A stretch of DNA of 64,000 bases from an uncultured bacterium. Lineage in GTDB: Bacteria; Bacillota; Clostridia; Lachnospirales; Lachnospiraceae. The notes under the pieces are model-generated. The model saw only the letters and a program-made list of their open reading frames with translations, was not told where the DNA came from and did no database searches. This document shows, in pieces, positions 1 through 9,821 of the stretch. The stretch is from the NCBI GenBank assembly GCA_947243845.1, contig CAMXIF010000003.1:109704-173703 (forward strand), read 5' to 3'. How positions within the stretch are numbered: the stretch's first letter is position 1; each line of letters starts with the position of its first letter. Made by a program: the position numbers and the translations under genes.

Positions 1-10
1 CTTCTGTTTG

Positions 11-898
11 TCAGTTTTTAAAATATTTCCCAAACTCTCCCTCATCCGCATCAAAGAAGCAGAAACCTACAATCCCCCGCCCGGTGTGAGCGCCAATGGC
101 ACAGCCTACGGTTCCCACCATAACGGCTTTGGGATGAATCTCTGCCTCGATCAGCGAAAGCATATAATCCCGCCCTTCCTCATCTTCCCCATGGCAGAGG
201 GCAACGTTCTGTTCTTCCAGACGATAGCCGTTCTCCTTCGCATACTCCAACAGGAACCGCAGGGACTTCTTCCGCCCCCGCACTGTCTTAATCACAGACA
301 GCGCCCCGTTTTCATCCACGATCAGAACCGGCTTCATATCCAGTGTCTCCGCTAACGTCCCCTTAAACTTAGTCAGCCTGCCTCCCTTGATCAGATAAGC
401 CAGTGTATGCACTGTGAACACATGCCGGACATGGGAAATAAAATAATCTGCCGCCTCAATAATCTCTTCTTTGGAAGCGCCCTTTTCCAACATCGTAATC
501 AGTTTAGACACCACCAGACCAAACCCGATGGACGCACACTTGGAATCAATGATCGTCAGGTCAAAATCCGGGTAATCTTCCAGCACATTAGCCTTTGCCA
601 CATTAGCGGCATTATAGGTGCCGGCAATACCGGTGGAAAAGCACAGATATATAATGGTATCTCCCGCTTGGGCATAGGGCAGGAACGCATCTGTAAACAT
701 CGCCGGATTAATGTGATACGTCTTAACATCTCTCTTAATATCATCCAGTATCTCATAAAATTCTTTCGTCTGAATCGTAGCCCCATCGAAATAATCCACA
801 TCATCGATCACCACTGGCGTAGGAATCACATGCAGTTGATGTTCTTCGATATATTCCCGAGGCAGATCCGAAGCCGAATCCGTAATGATTTTAAGCAT
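11..898 (-). CDS. DegV family fatty-acid-binding protein (FakB-like)
   Basis: The product is about 295 aa, a normal length for the DegV/FakB family, which holds a fatty acid for phosphorylation by a FakA-type kinase. The N-terminus ITDSASDLP, Thr60 in the VKT segment, Ser88 in CFSTG and the late His in IGAHTGRG match the ligand-contacting residues known for FakB proteins. The usual TSQPS motif is changed to TYHIN. I chose the ATG at 898, which has AGGAG about 9 nt upstream; the open frame extends to a GTG at 916 without a better ribosome site. No FakA is visible in the window, so the partner kinase is inferred to be elsewhere. Confidence 0.88.
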   Translation of the reverse strand: MLKIITDSASDLPREYIEEHQLHVIPTPVVIDDVDYFDGATIQTKEFYEILDDIKRDVKTYHINPAMFTDAFLPYAQAGDTIIYLCFSTGIAGTYNAANVAKANVLEDYPDFDLTIIDSKCASIGFGLVVSKLITMLEKGASKEEIIEAADYFISHVRHVFTVHTLAYLIKGGRLTKFKGTLAETLDMKPVLIVDENGALSVIKTVRGRKKSLRFLLEYAKENGYRLEEQNVALCHGEDEEGRDYMLSLIEAEIHPKAVMVGTVGCAIGAHTGRGIVGFCFFDADEGEFGKYFKN

Positions 899-978
899 AA
901 AAATGCACTCCTTCACAATGTTAGCGTTCCCTACATTCTAACATCTTAAAGGAGTACATTCAATGTCCTGATATAATT

Positions 979-3018
979 TTATTTAAACATATCCACGATA
1001 TCCTTAATCTCTTCCACATTCGACTGATTCTGATCTGCAATCTGAATAATGGAATCAGCAATCTTTATCGTCATGTCATTTTTGGTAACGATCTCACTAA
1101 TACCCTGCTCATTATCATCAGATGCCATCTTTACCGTATTGATCTGATTCCGGATATTCGTGGCGCTTTCCGAAAATACGCCCGTCTTGTCATGGATATT
1201 ATGAATGACTTCCCGGATATCGTTGACCACAGTTCCATACTGAGTGGCCATAGCCGCAAATTCCTGGAATTTGCCGGATACATCTGTTTCCATAAACGCT
1301 ATGATGTCTTCAAAACACTCCTGAACGCTTTCAATACTCTTGTTCGCATCCTTACAGATTGCCTGAATCTGGTTAGCCGTCTCAGATGAATTTTCCGCCA
1401 GGCTGCCAATCTCTCCGGCAACGACTGCAAATCCCTTTCCTGCCTCGCCTGCCCTTGCCGCCTCTATAGAGGCATTCAATGAAAGCAGATTCGTCTGACT
1501 CGTAATATCCAGGATTTTGGTCGCCATCTCATTAATCTTCATGAGGGACTGAAGATTTTTCATCGCCTCATCAATATCCTTCTTTGTTTCCTCAACCTTT
1601 TTCGTATTGTTCTCCAAAGTATCGGCAACCGTTTCACTCATCGAGTTAGCCGTCCGGATTAACGCCTCACTCTTTTCACTTCCATCCTGGATACGGTCCG
1701 TAATATCTCCCACGATATCATGAATTTTCTCAACTTCCCCCGTAACTACCTCGATTGAAGAGTTGGTGTTAAGGATGCTGGACGACAATTCCTCCGTGGT
1801 CGCTAAATTATCCTCTGCGCTCTCCATTAAATCCTTCGATGCCGTCCGCATCGTCTCCGAACTTCCAACTAAGGATCCCGAACACTGATTCAATGTATCC
1901 AGCATCTTGCGGAAGGTATCTGTAAGAGAATCCACCGCAGTAGCCAGCTTGCCGACTTCACTCTTGCGCCCGATATAACCTTTTATCATATTATCCTCGC
2001 TCAGGTCGAGGGATCCAACCTTTTCAATCTTACCGATCACCTTTTTGAGCGGCTGCAAATTGACGGTTATCATCGCCCATGACATGGCTGTAATCAAAAG
2101 AAAGGCCAGCGCGCAGACAATCCCCAAAACATAGCGGCTCCTGTATACCGGTTGATACAGCTCGTCCTTATCATTCCTGATCACGAGCGCCCATGCCCTC
2201 TCCGGAATCGATTTAAAGACCGAAAAATATTCCACGCCGTCTCCGCCATTATAAGTGATCTGACCCGTTTCCTTCCCGCCAGCAATCATGGAAATGACAT
2301 CAAGCAGGACTGCGTCCTGAATCTCTGTCAGAATCAGGTCTGTATTATCATCAAATATATATTGTTTTGTCCTCACATTGATAAGCGAGTAGGTTGTATT
2401 CTCAATACCATGTGTGGAAACGGCATCCATCTGTTGTACAAGGCCGTCCGTCTGGATTGCGCCTCCGACAAATCCAAGCGGTGTATCTCCATCATAGATC
2501 GGGACATACATGGATATGATGAGCTGTCCCGATGCCGGTGATTTCAGGATACCTGTATTAAATATCCCGCCCTTTGCCGCCGTGAGATTATCATGCAGCT
2601 GCTTGAGCGAATCGCCCTCGCGCAGCACCATTCCTACCGCAGATGTATTGGAGTGAGTCAGCGTCTCGGTCTCCCAGCTGCACACATACAGTCCCTCCCA
2701 GCCTTCCAGCGCCGCAAAGTACTCCGAATTATATGTCTGCAATGTTTCCCGTTTCGCCGCATCATCAGTATTTCTTAAAAAATCTATGATATCCGGTCCT
2801 TTTGAAAAGGATATAAGCTGCCCCTCCGCATTCAAAATATACTCATCAATCAACTTTGTTTTGGCATCCAGGGATGTCTGCATATTATTTTCCACATCGT
2901 TGATAAGTAACGATGTAATATTACTATTGGAAATATAAAATACCACTCCCATCGACAACGCCGATATAATAGCCACAATTGACGCGATTACAACTCCCAT
3001 TTTACAATTCTTCAACAT
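979..3018 (-). CDS. Methyl-accepting chemotaxis protein with dCache-type sensor
   Basis: This is a transmembrane chemoreceptor of about 679 aa. A first membrane helix lies near residues 5-28, followed by an extracellular region of about 260 residues that looks like a double-Cache sensor, a second helix near 300-320, a HAMP segment and the cytoplasmic signalling domain. The signalling hairpin is clear from [20 protein letters not shown]. The open frame extends to a TTG at 3066, but the ATG at 3018 directly before [10 protein letters not shown] has purine-rich GGGG stretches upstream and starts at the membrane helix. It stands alone, with no che genes nearby, so its ligand cannot be told from context. 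Confidence 0.9.
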   Translation of the reverse strand: MLKNCKMGVVIASIVAIISALSMGVVFYISNSNITSLLINDVENNMQTSLDAKTKLIDEYILNAEGQLISFSKGPDIIDFLRNTDDAAKRETLQTYNSEYFAALEGWEGLYVCSWETETLTHSNTSAVGMVLREGDSLKQLHDNLTAAKGGIFNTGILKSPASGQLIISMYVPIYDGDTPLGFVGGAIQTDGLVQQMDAVSTHGIENTTYSLINVRTKQYIFDDNTDLILTEIQDAVLLDVISMIAGGKETGQITYNGGDGVEYFSVFKSIPERAWALVIRNDKDELYQPVYRSRYVLGIVCALAFLLITAMSWAMITVNLQPLKKVIGKIEKVGSLDLSEDNMIKGYIGRKSEVGKLATAVDSLTDTFRKMLDTLNQCSGSLVGSSETMRTASKDLMESAEDNLATTEELSSSILNTNSSIEVVTGEVEKIHDIVGDITDRIQDGSEKSEALIRTANSMSETVADTLENNTKKVEETKKDIDEAMKNLQSLMKINEMATKILDITSQTNLLSLNASIEAARAGEAGKGFAVVAGEIGSLAENSSETANQIQAICKDANKSIESVQECFEDIIAFMETDVSGKFQEFAAMATQYGTVVNDIREVIHNIHDKTGVFSESATNIRNQINTVKMASDDNEQGISEIVTKNDMTIKIADSIIQIADQNQSNVEEIKDIVDMFK

Positions 3019-3210
3019 ATCCCCTATTCCCCCTGTCTGAAACATCCTTCTGCTTTTGCCCTCCAAAAACTTATGTGTTCGTTTTATACCAATATAACCT
3101 TAACACAATACCAATTCTATAACAAGGACTTTTCAGATAAATCCGGGATTTTATGGGAATTTTCTTACATTTTTATCGAAGCAACTGGCAATCTTGCCTT
3201 TTGCTGCACT

Positions 3211-3240
3211 TTGCTATAGAATAAAATATCATATTATAAT
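3211..3240 (+). promoter_or_regulatory. Probable sigma-A promoter of the MFS gene
   Basis: TTGCTA and TATAAT are separated by 18 bp, about 130 bp before the MFS start codon. The 349-bp gap between the chemoreceptor and the MFS gene holds this promoter and otherwise nothing I can name. Confidence 0.5.
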
Positions 3241-3367
3241 GAGAACGGTGAGAATATCCATGACAAACTTTCCAACCTGATACAGAAATTACAAAAGGCA
3301 GATAAGAACAGTCCATGTTAGCAGCATGGCTTTTTGTGGTTTCTGAATTTGGAAAGGAAGGTTTGAG

Positions 3368-4510
3368 ATGTTAAAGAAAAATATATATTTGATGTATGCC
3401 ATCTCCTGCCTGCAGGGAATGGTGTTTTATGGGCCGATCGCAACATTGTACCGGCAGATGCAGGGCGTCACTGTTTTTGAGATCACACTGATAGAAAGCA
3501 TTTCACTCGCACTTTGTCTTTTGCTGGAACTTCCGCGGGGCATCATAGCAGACAGGATCGGATATAAGAGAACAATGATGATGTGCTGTCTGCTGTATTT
3601 TATCTCCAAGATCATATTCTGGAGGGCAGACAATTTTGTTCTGTTTCTGTTGGAACGTATCCTGCTCAGCGTGGTGATCGCCGGGCTGTCCGGTGTGGAT
3701 ACAAGTATTTTATATCTGTCTTCCCGTAAAGGCGACAGTCAGAAAGTATTTGGCATTTATAACGGTTTGAGCACCGCCGGACTTCTGGCTGCTGCTTTTA
3801 TTTATTCTGCATTAATCGGTGATCATTTCCGGCTGGCCGGCTTCATGACAGTCATAAGTTATGGCATTGCTGCCGTATTGTCGCTGTTTATTACAGAAGT
3901 GATAGAAGATGCGTCAGAACGAACCAACGCCAAACACTTCTATACCTGTCTGTGTCAGACACTTTCCGACAAATACTTAATTTTATTATTGCTCGGAATC
4001 GCTTTTCTAAATGAGACACATCAGACAGTGACCGTGTTTCTGAATCAGCTCGTATATATCAAAGTCGGAATTTCAAATATGGTTATCGGATATCTCTATA
4101 TAATCGTCACAATCGTAGGCATGTGCGGTGTCTTTTCTTCCGCAATCACACGCAAAACAGGAAAAACCGCACTGATAAGAATCTGCTTCCTGTCCGCCTC
4201 CGCCGCATGTGTGCTTCTTGCGCTGACTGACAGTATCCCCGGCGCAGTCTTGGGTATCCTCATCCTCCGAGCCGCATTCAGCCTGTTCTCCCCATTGCAG
4301 ACACAGATACAGAATGAACAGATTTCCACGCCAAACCGCGCCTCCGCCCTGAGTATTAATGCGGTCATTATCGATAGTGCAGGCATTGGAACCAATCTCA
4401 TCTTCGGATCATTGGCAGAAAGAAATCTGATGTGGTCTCTTTTGTTCGGCGCCCTTTTGTGCTTCTGCGGATTGATTCTTTTGGAACTGTGGAGGCACCG
4501 GATGAAATAA
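3368..4510 (+). CDS. MFS transporter
   Basis: This 380-aa protein is almost entirely hydrophobic and fits a 12-helix major facilitator. The loop after the second helix contains the motif-A-like ELPRGIIADRIGYKR, which is typical of drug or metabolite proton antiporters. GGAAGG lies about 7 nt upstream of the ATG. It is a single gene convergent with the amidase/deacetylase gene, with only 14 bp between the two stop codons. The substrate cannot be told from sequence. It is about as short as MFS proteins come but appears complete. Confidence 0.85.
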   Translation: MLKKNIYLMYAISCLQGMVFYGPIATLYRQMQGVTVFEITLIESISLALCLLLELPRGIIADRIGYKRTMMMCCLLYFISKIIFWRADNFVLFLLERILLSVVIAGLSGVDTSILYLSSRKGDSQKVFGIYNGLSTAGLLAAAFIYSALIGDHFRLAGFMTVISYGIAAVLSLFITEVIEDASERTNAKHFYTCLCQTLSDKYLILLLLGIAFLNETHQTVTVFLNQLVYIKVGISNMVIGYLYIIVTIVGMCGVFSSAITRKTGKTALIRICFLSASAACVLLALTDSIPGAVLGILILRAAFSLFSPLQTQIQNEQISTPNRASALSINAVIIDSAGIGTNLIFGSLAERNLMWSLLFGALLCFCGLILLELWRHRMK

Positions 4511-4524
4511 TGCAAAAAGATTAT

Positions 4525-6051
4525 TTAAAAACAGATGGGCTCCACATCCTCACTGAGAGGTTTCATTTCATACTCCGGCAGGCTGTCCAGGAGTTCTTCC
4601 AGACAAAGTCCCGTACTGCCGACTACATCATGGGCAAGCAGGATGACCTTCTTACGACCAAATGTGGTAGATACCCCATTGGCGATCAGCTTCTTGGGAT
4701 TGGGATTTTGGACCGCATCTTCCAGACTCGCGTTCCAGTCATAATATATGTATCCCCGGGCTGTCATCTCCTGAATGATAGCCTGTCCTGTCTTCTGGTT
4801 ATAGGCATTGATACTGCCGCCCGGAAAACGGAAGAGATTCGTCTCCACCCCCGTCACCTCATACACGGTCTGCCTGGCCTTTTCAAAATCCGCCACATAA
4901 CTGTCCACACTCGCGTACAGGGTATCATAGTCATGATTATCGCAGTGGATACCAATGGTGTGTCCCTCCGCCACGATCTTGCGCGCCATTTCCGGATAGT
5001 TTCTCACACTCTCTCCCACCAGAAAGAATGTGGCCTTGATATTCCTGTCCCGCAATATGTCAAGCACCTTCTGGGTATTCTCCTCGGAAGGGCCGTCATC
5101 AAAGGTCAGATACATGGTCTTTGGATGAAAATAATAGACAACGCCCTGCACGATACCGTCCGCAATCTGCTGCTGGTATTCTGCAAGACCAAGTTTCATG
5201 CGTTCCGCTGCATTGGAGAGGAATCCCGTCTCAATCAGGCAGGCGGGCATGGATGTGCTTCCCGTCACATGGAAATCAGCATCACCGCGCAATTCCCGTT
5301 CCATAGCTCCTGTACTCCTTATAGTCTGCTGCTGGATCAACTGTGCCAGTCTCTTGCTGTCACGCCTGGAATCGTCCTCCTCGTACCATACTTCCATCCC
5401 GCTCACGCCGGCGCCCTCGTCCGTGGCATTCTGATGGATGCTGATATAAATATCCGCCCCGGCCTGATTGGCCTCATTTACCCGGTCTTCCTTCGCCACA
5501 TAGGTGTCTGTCTCCCTGGACATAATCACCTGATATCCCTGCGCTTTCAACTCGTCCCTTACAAGCAGTGCAATGGCCAGATTCAAATCTTTCTCCCGGA
5601 CGCCGTTTCTGGCGCATCCTTCATCCGTCCCGCCATGCCCCGGATCCAGATAAACTGTGGGAATGTGTTCCATCCCTGCCATCGTCTGAGCCATATCGTC
5701 CACACAGGAAACTGCTATCTGCGCTGCCATGGTGGACTGTTCTATCATGACATTAAACGGCGCTTCACTTGCTATTCCCTCACCATTCACCAATAAGCTT
5801 TCTGTCTCCGCCGTCCCCGCACCGTCCATCAGCAGACTTTCTGTACCTGTCATCGCTGCGATTCCCAATTTTCCTGTCAGCACACGATGGCCGCCTGCCT
5901 CTATAAACCTCATCGATACCACAGCCGTCAGGCAGACCGCACACAACACGGCTGTCAGCGCATATGCCCTCCTGAACAGGCGCCTCTTCCTCTGCTCCCT
6001 CGTCTCATAACCGCAGACATATTCCCAAGTAAACGATGATCCTCCGTACAT
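4525..6051 (-). CDS. N-acetylmuramoyl-L-alanine amidase fused to polysaccharide deacetylase
   Basis: This 508-aa protein is anchored or secreted through one N-terminal helix near residues 26-46. An Amidase_3 domain follows at about 130-300 (YLDPGHGGTDEG, REKDLNLA, ISIHQNA, LIETGFLSN), and then a NodB domain at about 310-490 (YLTFDDGPS, GIHCDNHDYD, FRFPGG, ILLAHD). All the zinc and catalytic motifs of both families look intact. Such a protein could cut the stem peptide from muramic acid and deacetylate a wall sugar, which are two modifications of the same polymer. The ATG has GGAG 9 nt upstream. The gene is preceded by a phased repeat array (6092-6181) that may be its operator. Confidence 0.92.
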   Translation of the reverse strand: MYGGSSFTWEYVCGYETREQRKRRLFRRAYALTAVLCAVCLTAVVSMRFIEAGGHRVLTGKLGIAAMTGTESLLMDGAGTAETESLLVNGEGIASEAPFNVMIEQSTMAAQIAVSCVDDMAQTMAGMEHIPTVYLDPGHGGTDEGCARNGVREKDLNLAIALLVRDELKAQGYQVIMSRETDTYVAKEDRVNEANQAGADIYISIHQNATDEGAGVSGMEVWYEEDDSRRDSKRLAQLIQQQTIRSTGAMERELRGDADFHVTGSTSMPACLIETGFLSNAAERMKLGLAEYQQQIADGIVQGVVYYFHPKTMYLTFDDGPSEENTQKVLDILRDRNIKATFFLVGESVRNYPEMARKIVAEGHTIGIHCDNHDYDTLYASVDSYVADFEKARQTVYEVTGVETNLFRFPGGSINAYNQKTGQAIIQEMTARGYIYYDWNASLEDAVQNPNPKKLIANGVSTTFGRKKVILLAHDVVGSTGLCLEELLDSLPEYEMKPLSEDVEPICF

Positions 6052-6079
6052 ATCCTGATGCTCCTCTCAAAACTCTTTT

Positions 6080-6104
6080 GTATGCTTTCCATACATCAAG
6101 CATA
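6080..6104. repeat. Inverted repeat upstream of the amidase/deacetylase gene
   Basis: GTATGCT and AGCATAC flank a 12-nt spacer about 30-55 bp before the start codon at 6051. It could be an operator half-site pair or a hairpin in the 5' leader. Confidence 0.4.
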
Positions 6105-6181
6105 CCGACAGGCTGCATCAGAATTTCATCTAAGTTGCATCAAAGTACCATCTTTTTTGCATCAAAGTTGCATCATTTACT
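6092..6181 (-). promoter_or_regulatory. 11-bp direct-repeat array, likely operator
   Basis: On the plus strand the core CATC occurs at 6094, 6116, 6127, 6138, 6149, 6160 and 6171. That is seven of eight positions of an exact 11-bp register, with 6105 the only miss. The best units read TGCATCAAAGT, or ACTTTGATGCA on the strand of the downstream gene. An 11-bp period puts every unit on one face of the helix and is the spacing used by OmpR/PhoB-family regulators. The array fills the gap between the sugar kinase and the amidase/deacetylase. Confidence 0.65.
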
Positions 6182-6194
6182 GCGGGATTTATTT

Positions 6195-7178
6195 TTAGGT
6201 CAGGCACAGTCCCTGTTCCCGTGCGCTGGCATCAATATTCTGCTCTGTCACTCCACCGTGAATCTGCAGCGCCCGAAGTCCCATGACGCAGGCGCCTACC
6301 ACCGGCTCATATTCCGCCATCACCACAGACGCCTCCGGTTCCCGCTCTTTTATCTTTTCCAAAATCCGCCTGGTAAGATAATTATCCGCCCCTTTCAGCA
6401 CACTTCCTGCCAGTACAATCTTTTCCTGGCTCGGAGAAATATTCATCTTACGGAATCCGGCAAAGATAAAGTCCACCGTCCGCGCCGCAAATTCCTCCAG
6501 CATAAGGCAGGTCTCCCGGTCATGTTTCCCTGCAATCCGGATAATCTCAGGCATCAGGAATCGTATCTCTTCCGAAAATCCTTCTTTTGTCATATACGCA
6601 TGAAGCAGCTGATCCACCGTGTCCACCCCCGCATGTTGCAGAAATAAATCTGTCAATGCCGTACTTTCGCACAATCCCATCTGGGCATCAAAGACCTTGC
6701 GGATGGCCCTCTGCGCCAGGGCGCTGCCGCCCTGCATGGCATCTTCCATATAATCTCCGTAGACAAACTGCCGCCCGGTTTCATCAATAATCGCACCGTT
6801 CATCCCTGTTCCTGCACATAAGACCATCCCATGGGAAATCCCCCCTACCGTATACAGGGCATTGATCATATCGTTACAGGCTGTCACCCGTTCCAAACAC
6901 ATTCTCTGACGCAGGGCATCCTCCATAAGCTTATCTTCTCCCGGCCAGTCGATACCGGTAACGCCCGCCACAGCAAGAGAGAGGTCTTCCCAATGAATAC
7001 CCGCATGCTTCAGCGCCAACTCCGCCGCCTCTTCCATACGATCCAAAGCCAGCGGCATTCCATGTTTCGGATAATAAGCGCCTTTGGTCACCGCCGTGCC
7101 GATAATCATTCCATCCTCACGCATGATGGCTGCTGCCGTCTTGGTTCCCCCCTGATCGATCCCTAAAATATATCTCAT
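6195..7178 (-). CDS. BadF/BadG-type sugar kinase, probably N-acetylglucosamine kinase
   Basis: This 327-aa ASKHA-fold kinase has the phosphate-1 motif GIDQGGTKT at the N-terminus, a CAGTGMNGAI phosphate-2 region and LAGSVLKG near the C-terminus. The BadF/BadG/BcrA/BcrD family includes N-acetylglucosamine kinases of about this length. It is divergent from the LacI regulator and GH4 gene and lies in the same region as a GH94 phosphorylase and a sugar ABC transporter, so an amino-sugar substrate is the best inference. AGGAGG lies about 6 nt upstream of the ATG. Specificity is unproven. Confidence 0.8.
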   Translation of the reverse strand: MRYILGIDQGGTKTAAAIMREDGMIIGTAVTKGAYYPKHGMPLALDRMEEAAELALKHAGIHWEDLSLAVAGVTGIDWPGEDKLMEDALRQRMCLERVTACNDMINALYTVGGISHGMVLCAGTGMNGAIIDETGRQFVYGDYMEDAMQGGSALAQRAIRKVFDAQMGLCESTALTDLFLQHAGVDTVDQLLHAYMTKEGFSEEIRFLMPEIIRIAGKHDRETCLMLEEFAARTVDFIFAGFRKMNISPSQEKIVLAGSVLKGADNYLTRRILEKIKEREPEASVVMAEYEPVVGACVMGLRALQIHGGVTEQNIDASAREQGLCLT

Positions 7179-7302
7179 ATTTTCCTCCTGTTTTTCATTT
7201 GTTTATCGATTCACATTTTTCATTATATTATCCTACTTCTATATTTTTTGTCAATTGATTTTTATTAATAATCACGCAACTTTATAATTTTTATATTTCG
7301 TA

Positions 7303-7340
7303 TTGACTTTTTGACACATTATGTTACACTTTATGTGTAA
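7303..7340 (+). promoter_or_regulatory. Promoter/operator region between sugar kinase and LacI regulator
   Basis: TTGACT (7303) and TTGACA (7311) are candidate -35 elements. The inverted repeat TTACAC-TTTAT-GTGTAA (7324-7340) overlaps where the -10 would lie. A LacI-family protein is encoded immediately downstream, so autoregulation through this dyad is a reasonable inference. Confidence 0.4.
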
Positions 7341-7467
7341 ACTTTGAAACATTGGTAAAACTCAAAAAGTTCCAGACATACTATTTCCGGAAACATAATC
7401 CAGAAATTTAATTTACTACCGGAATTATCCTCACACAACACAATTAACCCAACACAGGGAGGTAGCC

Positions 7468-8469
7468 ATGGCGACTATATCCGAGATAGCAAAAGAAGCG
7501 AACGTTTCCAGAACCCTGGTCTCCAGAGTCCTTAACAATAAATCCGGTGTCAGTCCCGATAACCGGCAGAAGATCCTGGATGTCATGAGAAAACACAACT
7601 ATGTGCCAAACGGTCTGGCACGGGCACTGGTACTGCAAAAGACCATGACCATAGGGGTTGTCATGGACGATCTTTGCAATGATTTTTTCTTCGACTTAAT
7701 CTCCGGTCTGCAGGATGCCGGGGAAGAACACGATTACAATATGTTATTTTGCAGCGGCCGGAAGGACATTGCCACAAGGATTAAATATGTAGACTATTTT
7801 GCCCAGGGACGTACAGACGGCATTATCGCCTACGGCAGCAATCGGGAGGACGAAGAACTCTTCCGCAGCATTGCCGACAAATCCGTCAACTGTGTCTTGA
7901 TCGAAGGCAGTCTGGACGGCTGTAAGATCAATCAAATCCTGCTTGATAATTTTCACGGCGCTTATGCCGCAACCGAACATCTGATCAAGCAGGGACATCG
8001 CAATATCATTCATATTACCAATGATATGAATTACGATGTGTCGCTGGAACGCCTGAACGGTTTTGTACAGGCCATGCACGACTATCGGATTCCCCTGGGG
8101 CCTGACTCCATCGTCTATGCGGACTGCTTTGAACAGACTGCCTGTCAGCAGATGCGGCGTCTGCTGGCAGAGGGCAAGAAACCGGACGCCTGCTTCGTTG
8201 GAGCCGACAAACCTGCCTATGGCGTACTGCGCGCCGCCATGGAAGCCGGATTATCCATTCCGGGGGACTTGGCCGTCATCGGCTTTGACGATGATACTCC
8301 CGAATCCAGAGATATGGTTTTTCCGGGCCTTTCTACCATGCGCCAGCCCCTCTATGAGATGGGTAAAGCCGGTGTGGAACTGCTGCTCGATGCAATCGCA
8401 AATCCCGGCAGAGAAGTACAAACCCGAACTTTTGAGGCGGAACTGATCTTACGGGATACCTGCCGTTAA
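7468..8469 (+). CDS. LacI/GalR family transcriptional regulator
   Basis: This 333-aa repressor has the classical N-terminal helix-turn-helix (TISEIAKEANVSRTLVSRVL) followed by the hinge and a periplasmic-binding-protein-like effector domain. The conserved VIGFDDD segment lies near the C-terminus. GGAGG precedes the ATG. It is followed after 34 bp by the GH4 gene on the same strand and is divergent from the sugar kinase, so it most likely controls both in response to a sugar or sugar phosphate. Confidence 0.9.
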   Translation: MATISEIAKEANVSRTLVSRVLNNKSGVSPDNRQKILDVMRKHNYVPNGLARALVLQKTMTIGVVMDDLCNDFFFDLISGLQDAGEEHDYNMLFCSGRKDIATRIKYVDYFAQGRTDGIIAYGSNREDEELFRSIADKSVNCVLIEGSLDGCKINQILLDNFHGAYAATEHLIKQGHRNIIHITNDMNYDVSLERLNGFVQAMHDYRIPLGPDSIVYADCFEQTACQQMRRLLAEGKKPDACFVGADKPAYGVLRAAMEAGLSIPGDLAVIGFDDDTPESRDMVFPGLSTMRQPLYEMGKAGVELLLDAIANPGREVQTRTFEAELILRDTCR

Positions 8470-8503
8470 TTCAATATAACAGATAACAAAAGGAGGACAT
8501 ATC

Positions 8504-9820
8504 ATGACTAAAAGAGGATTAAAAATCGCAACCATAGGCGGAGGTTCCAGCTACACACCGGAACTGATCGAAGGCTTCATCAAACGTCTTGCGAGCCTTC
8601 CCGTGAAGGACATCTATCTGGTGGATATTGACGCCGGATCGGAAAAGTTACAGATTGTTGCCGCCCTCGCCCAGAGAATGGCCGCCAAAAGCGGTTCTGA
8701 CCTACAGATTCACGCAACAACCGACAGACGGGAAGCACTAAAGGATGCCGACTTTGTGACCACGCAGTTTCGGGTAGGGCTTTTGGATGCCCGCATCCGC
8801 GATGAACGGATTCCGCTGCGCTATCAGAAAATCGGACAGGAGACCACCGGCGCCGGCGGTTTTGCCAAGGCTCTGCGCTCCATTCCCGTTATCTTGGACA
8901 TCTGCCATGATATGGAAGAACTATGCCCGGATGCCTGGCTGATCAATTTCGCCAACCCTTCTGGCATCCTGACGGAGGCCGTGTTAAATCACACTTCCAT
9001 CAAAGCAATCGGACTGTGTAACTGTCCCATCAATATGATCAATGATATGGCGGAAAAGTTCGACTGCCCTGTGGACGATGTATTCTGTGATTTTGTGGGC
9101 ATCAATCATCTGATCTGGGCGCAGAAAGTCCTGGTGCGCGGCCGCGATGTGACTGCGGAAGCCATCGACAAGATCTGCTCCGACTCCGCCAAAGAGATTA
9201 TGGCTAATATTCCGGAAATCCACTATGATCCCGTCTTTTTAAAATCCCTGGGGATGGTGCCGGTGAGTTACATGAAATATTATTATATGCAGCCGGAAAT
9301 GCTGGCGGAATGTATCGCCGCCGCAGAAGGGGACGGCTGCCGGGGCGAAGTGATCAAGAAAGTTGAAAAGGAACTGTTTGACCTATACCGGAATCCCGAA
9401 CTGGACACAAAGCCTGCCCAGCTTGCCTCCAGGGGCGGCGCCCGCTATTCTGACGCAGCCTGCTCCCTGATTGATTCCATTTATAATAACAAAAAGGACA
9501 TCCAGACCGTGAATGTCCTAAACCGCGGCGCTAATGCAGACCTGCCATACCATGCCGTAATCGAGCGCAACTGCGTTATCGATGCCAACGGAGCTCATCC
9601 TTTGCATATCGGTCATACGCCGCTCAAGATCCGGGGCCTTTTGCAGACTGTAAAAGCTTACGAGCAGCTCACCATCGAAGCTGCGGTCACCGGCAATTAC
9701 GATGCCGCCCTGCAGGCGCTGACCATTCATCCTCTGGTCAACTCCGCGACTGTGGCACGCAGCATCCTGGATGATATTGTAGCAGAAAATAAGGAATATC
9801 TGCCGCAGTTTAATCGATAA
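8504..9820 (+). CDS. GH4 family 6-phospho-beta-glucosidase
   Basis: This 438-aa protein has the NAD-binding GGGSSYTPEL at the N-terminus, the Cys of GLCNCP and the His of GINHL. These are the metal-binding and catalytic region of glycoside hydrolase family 4, which uses NAD and a divalent metal. This subgroup hydrolyses 6-phospho-beta-glucosides, and ChbF-type members cleave phosphorylated chitobiose. No PTS genes are in the window, so either the phosphorylated substrate comes from a transporter encoded elsewhere or the enzyme has another substrate. AGGAGG lies 8 nt upstream of the ATG. It probably shares a transcript with the LacI gene. Confidence 0.88.
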   Translation: MTKRGLKIATIGGGSSYTPELIEGFIKRLASLPVKDIYLVDIDAGSEKLQIVAALAQRMAAKSGSDLQIHATTDRREALKDADFVTTQFRVGLLDARIRDERIPLRYQKIGQETTGAGGFAKALRSIPVILDICHDMEELCPDAWLINFANPSGILTEAVLNHTSIKAIGLCNCPINMINDMAEKFDCPVDDVFCDFVGINHLIWAQKVLVRGRDVTAEAIDKICSDSAKEIMANIPEIHYDPVFLKSLGMVPVSYMKYYYMQPEMLAECIAAAEGDGCRGEVIKKVEKELFDLYRNPELDTKPAQLASRGGARYSDAACSLIDSIYNNKKDIQTVNVLNRGANADLPYHAVIERNCVIDANGAHPLHIGHTPLKIRGLLQTVKAYEQLTIEAAVTGNYDAALQALTIHPLVNSATVARSILDDIVAENKEYLPQFNR

Positions 9821-9821
9821 A

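Noticed and set aside
4432..5796. A 454-codon plus-strand open frame opposite the amidase/deacetylase gene
   Set aside because: It mirrors a gene with intact catalytic motifs on the other strand. It has no ribosome site and no recognisable domain, and starts inside the MFS gene.
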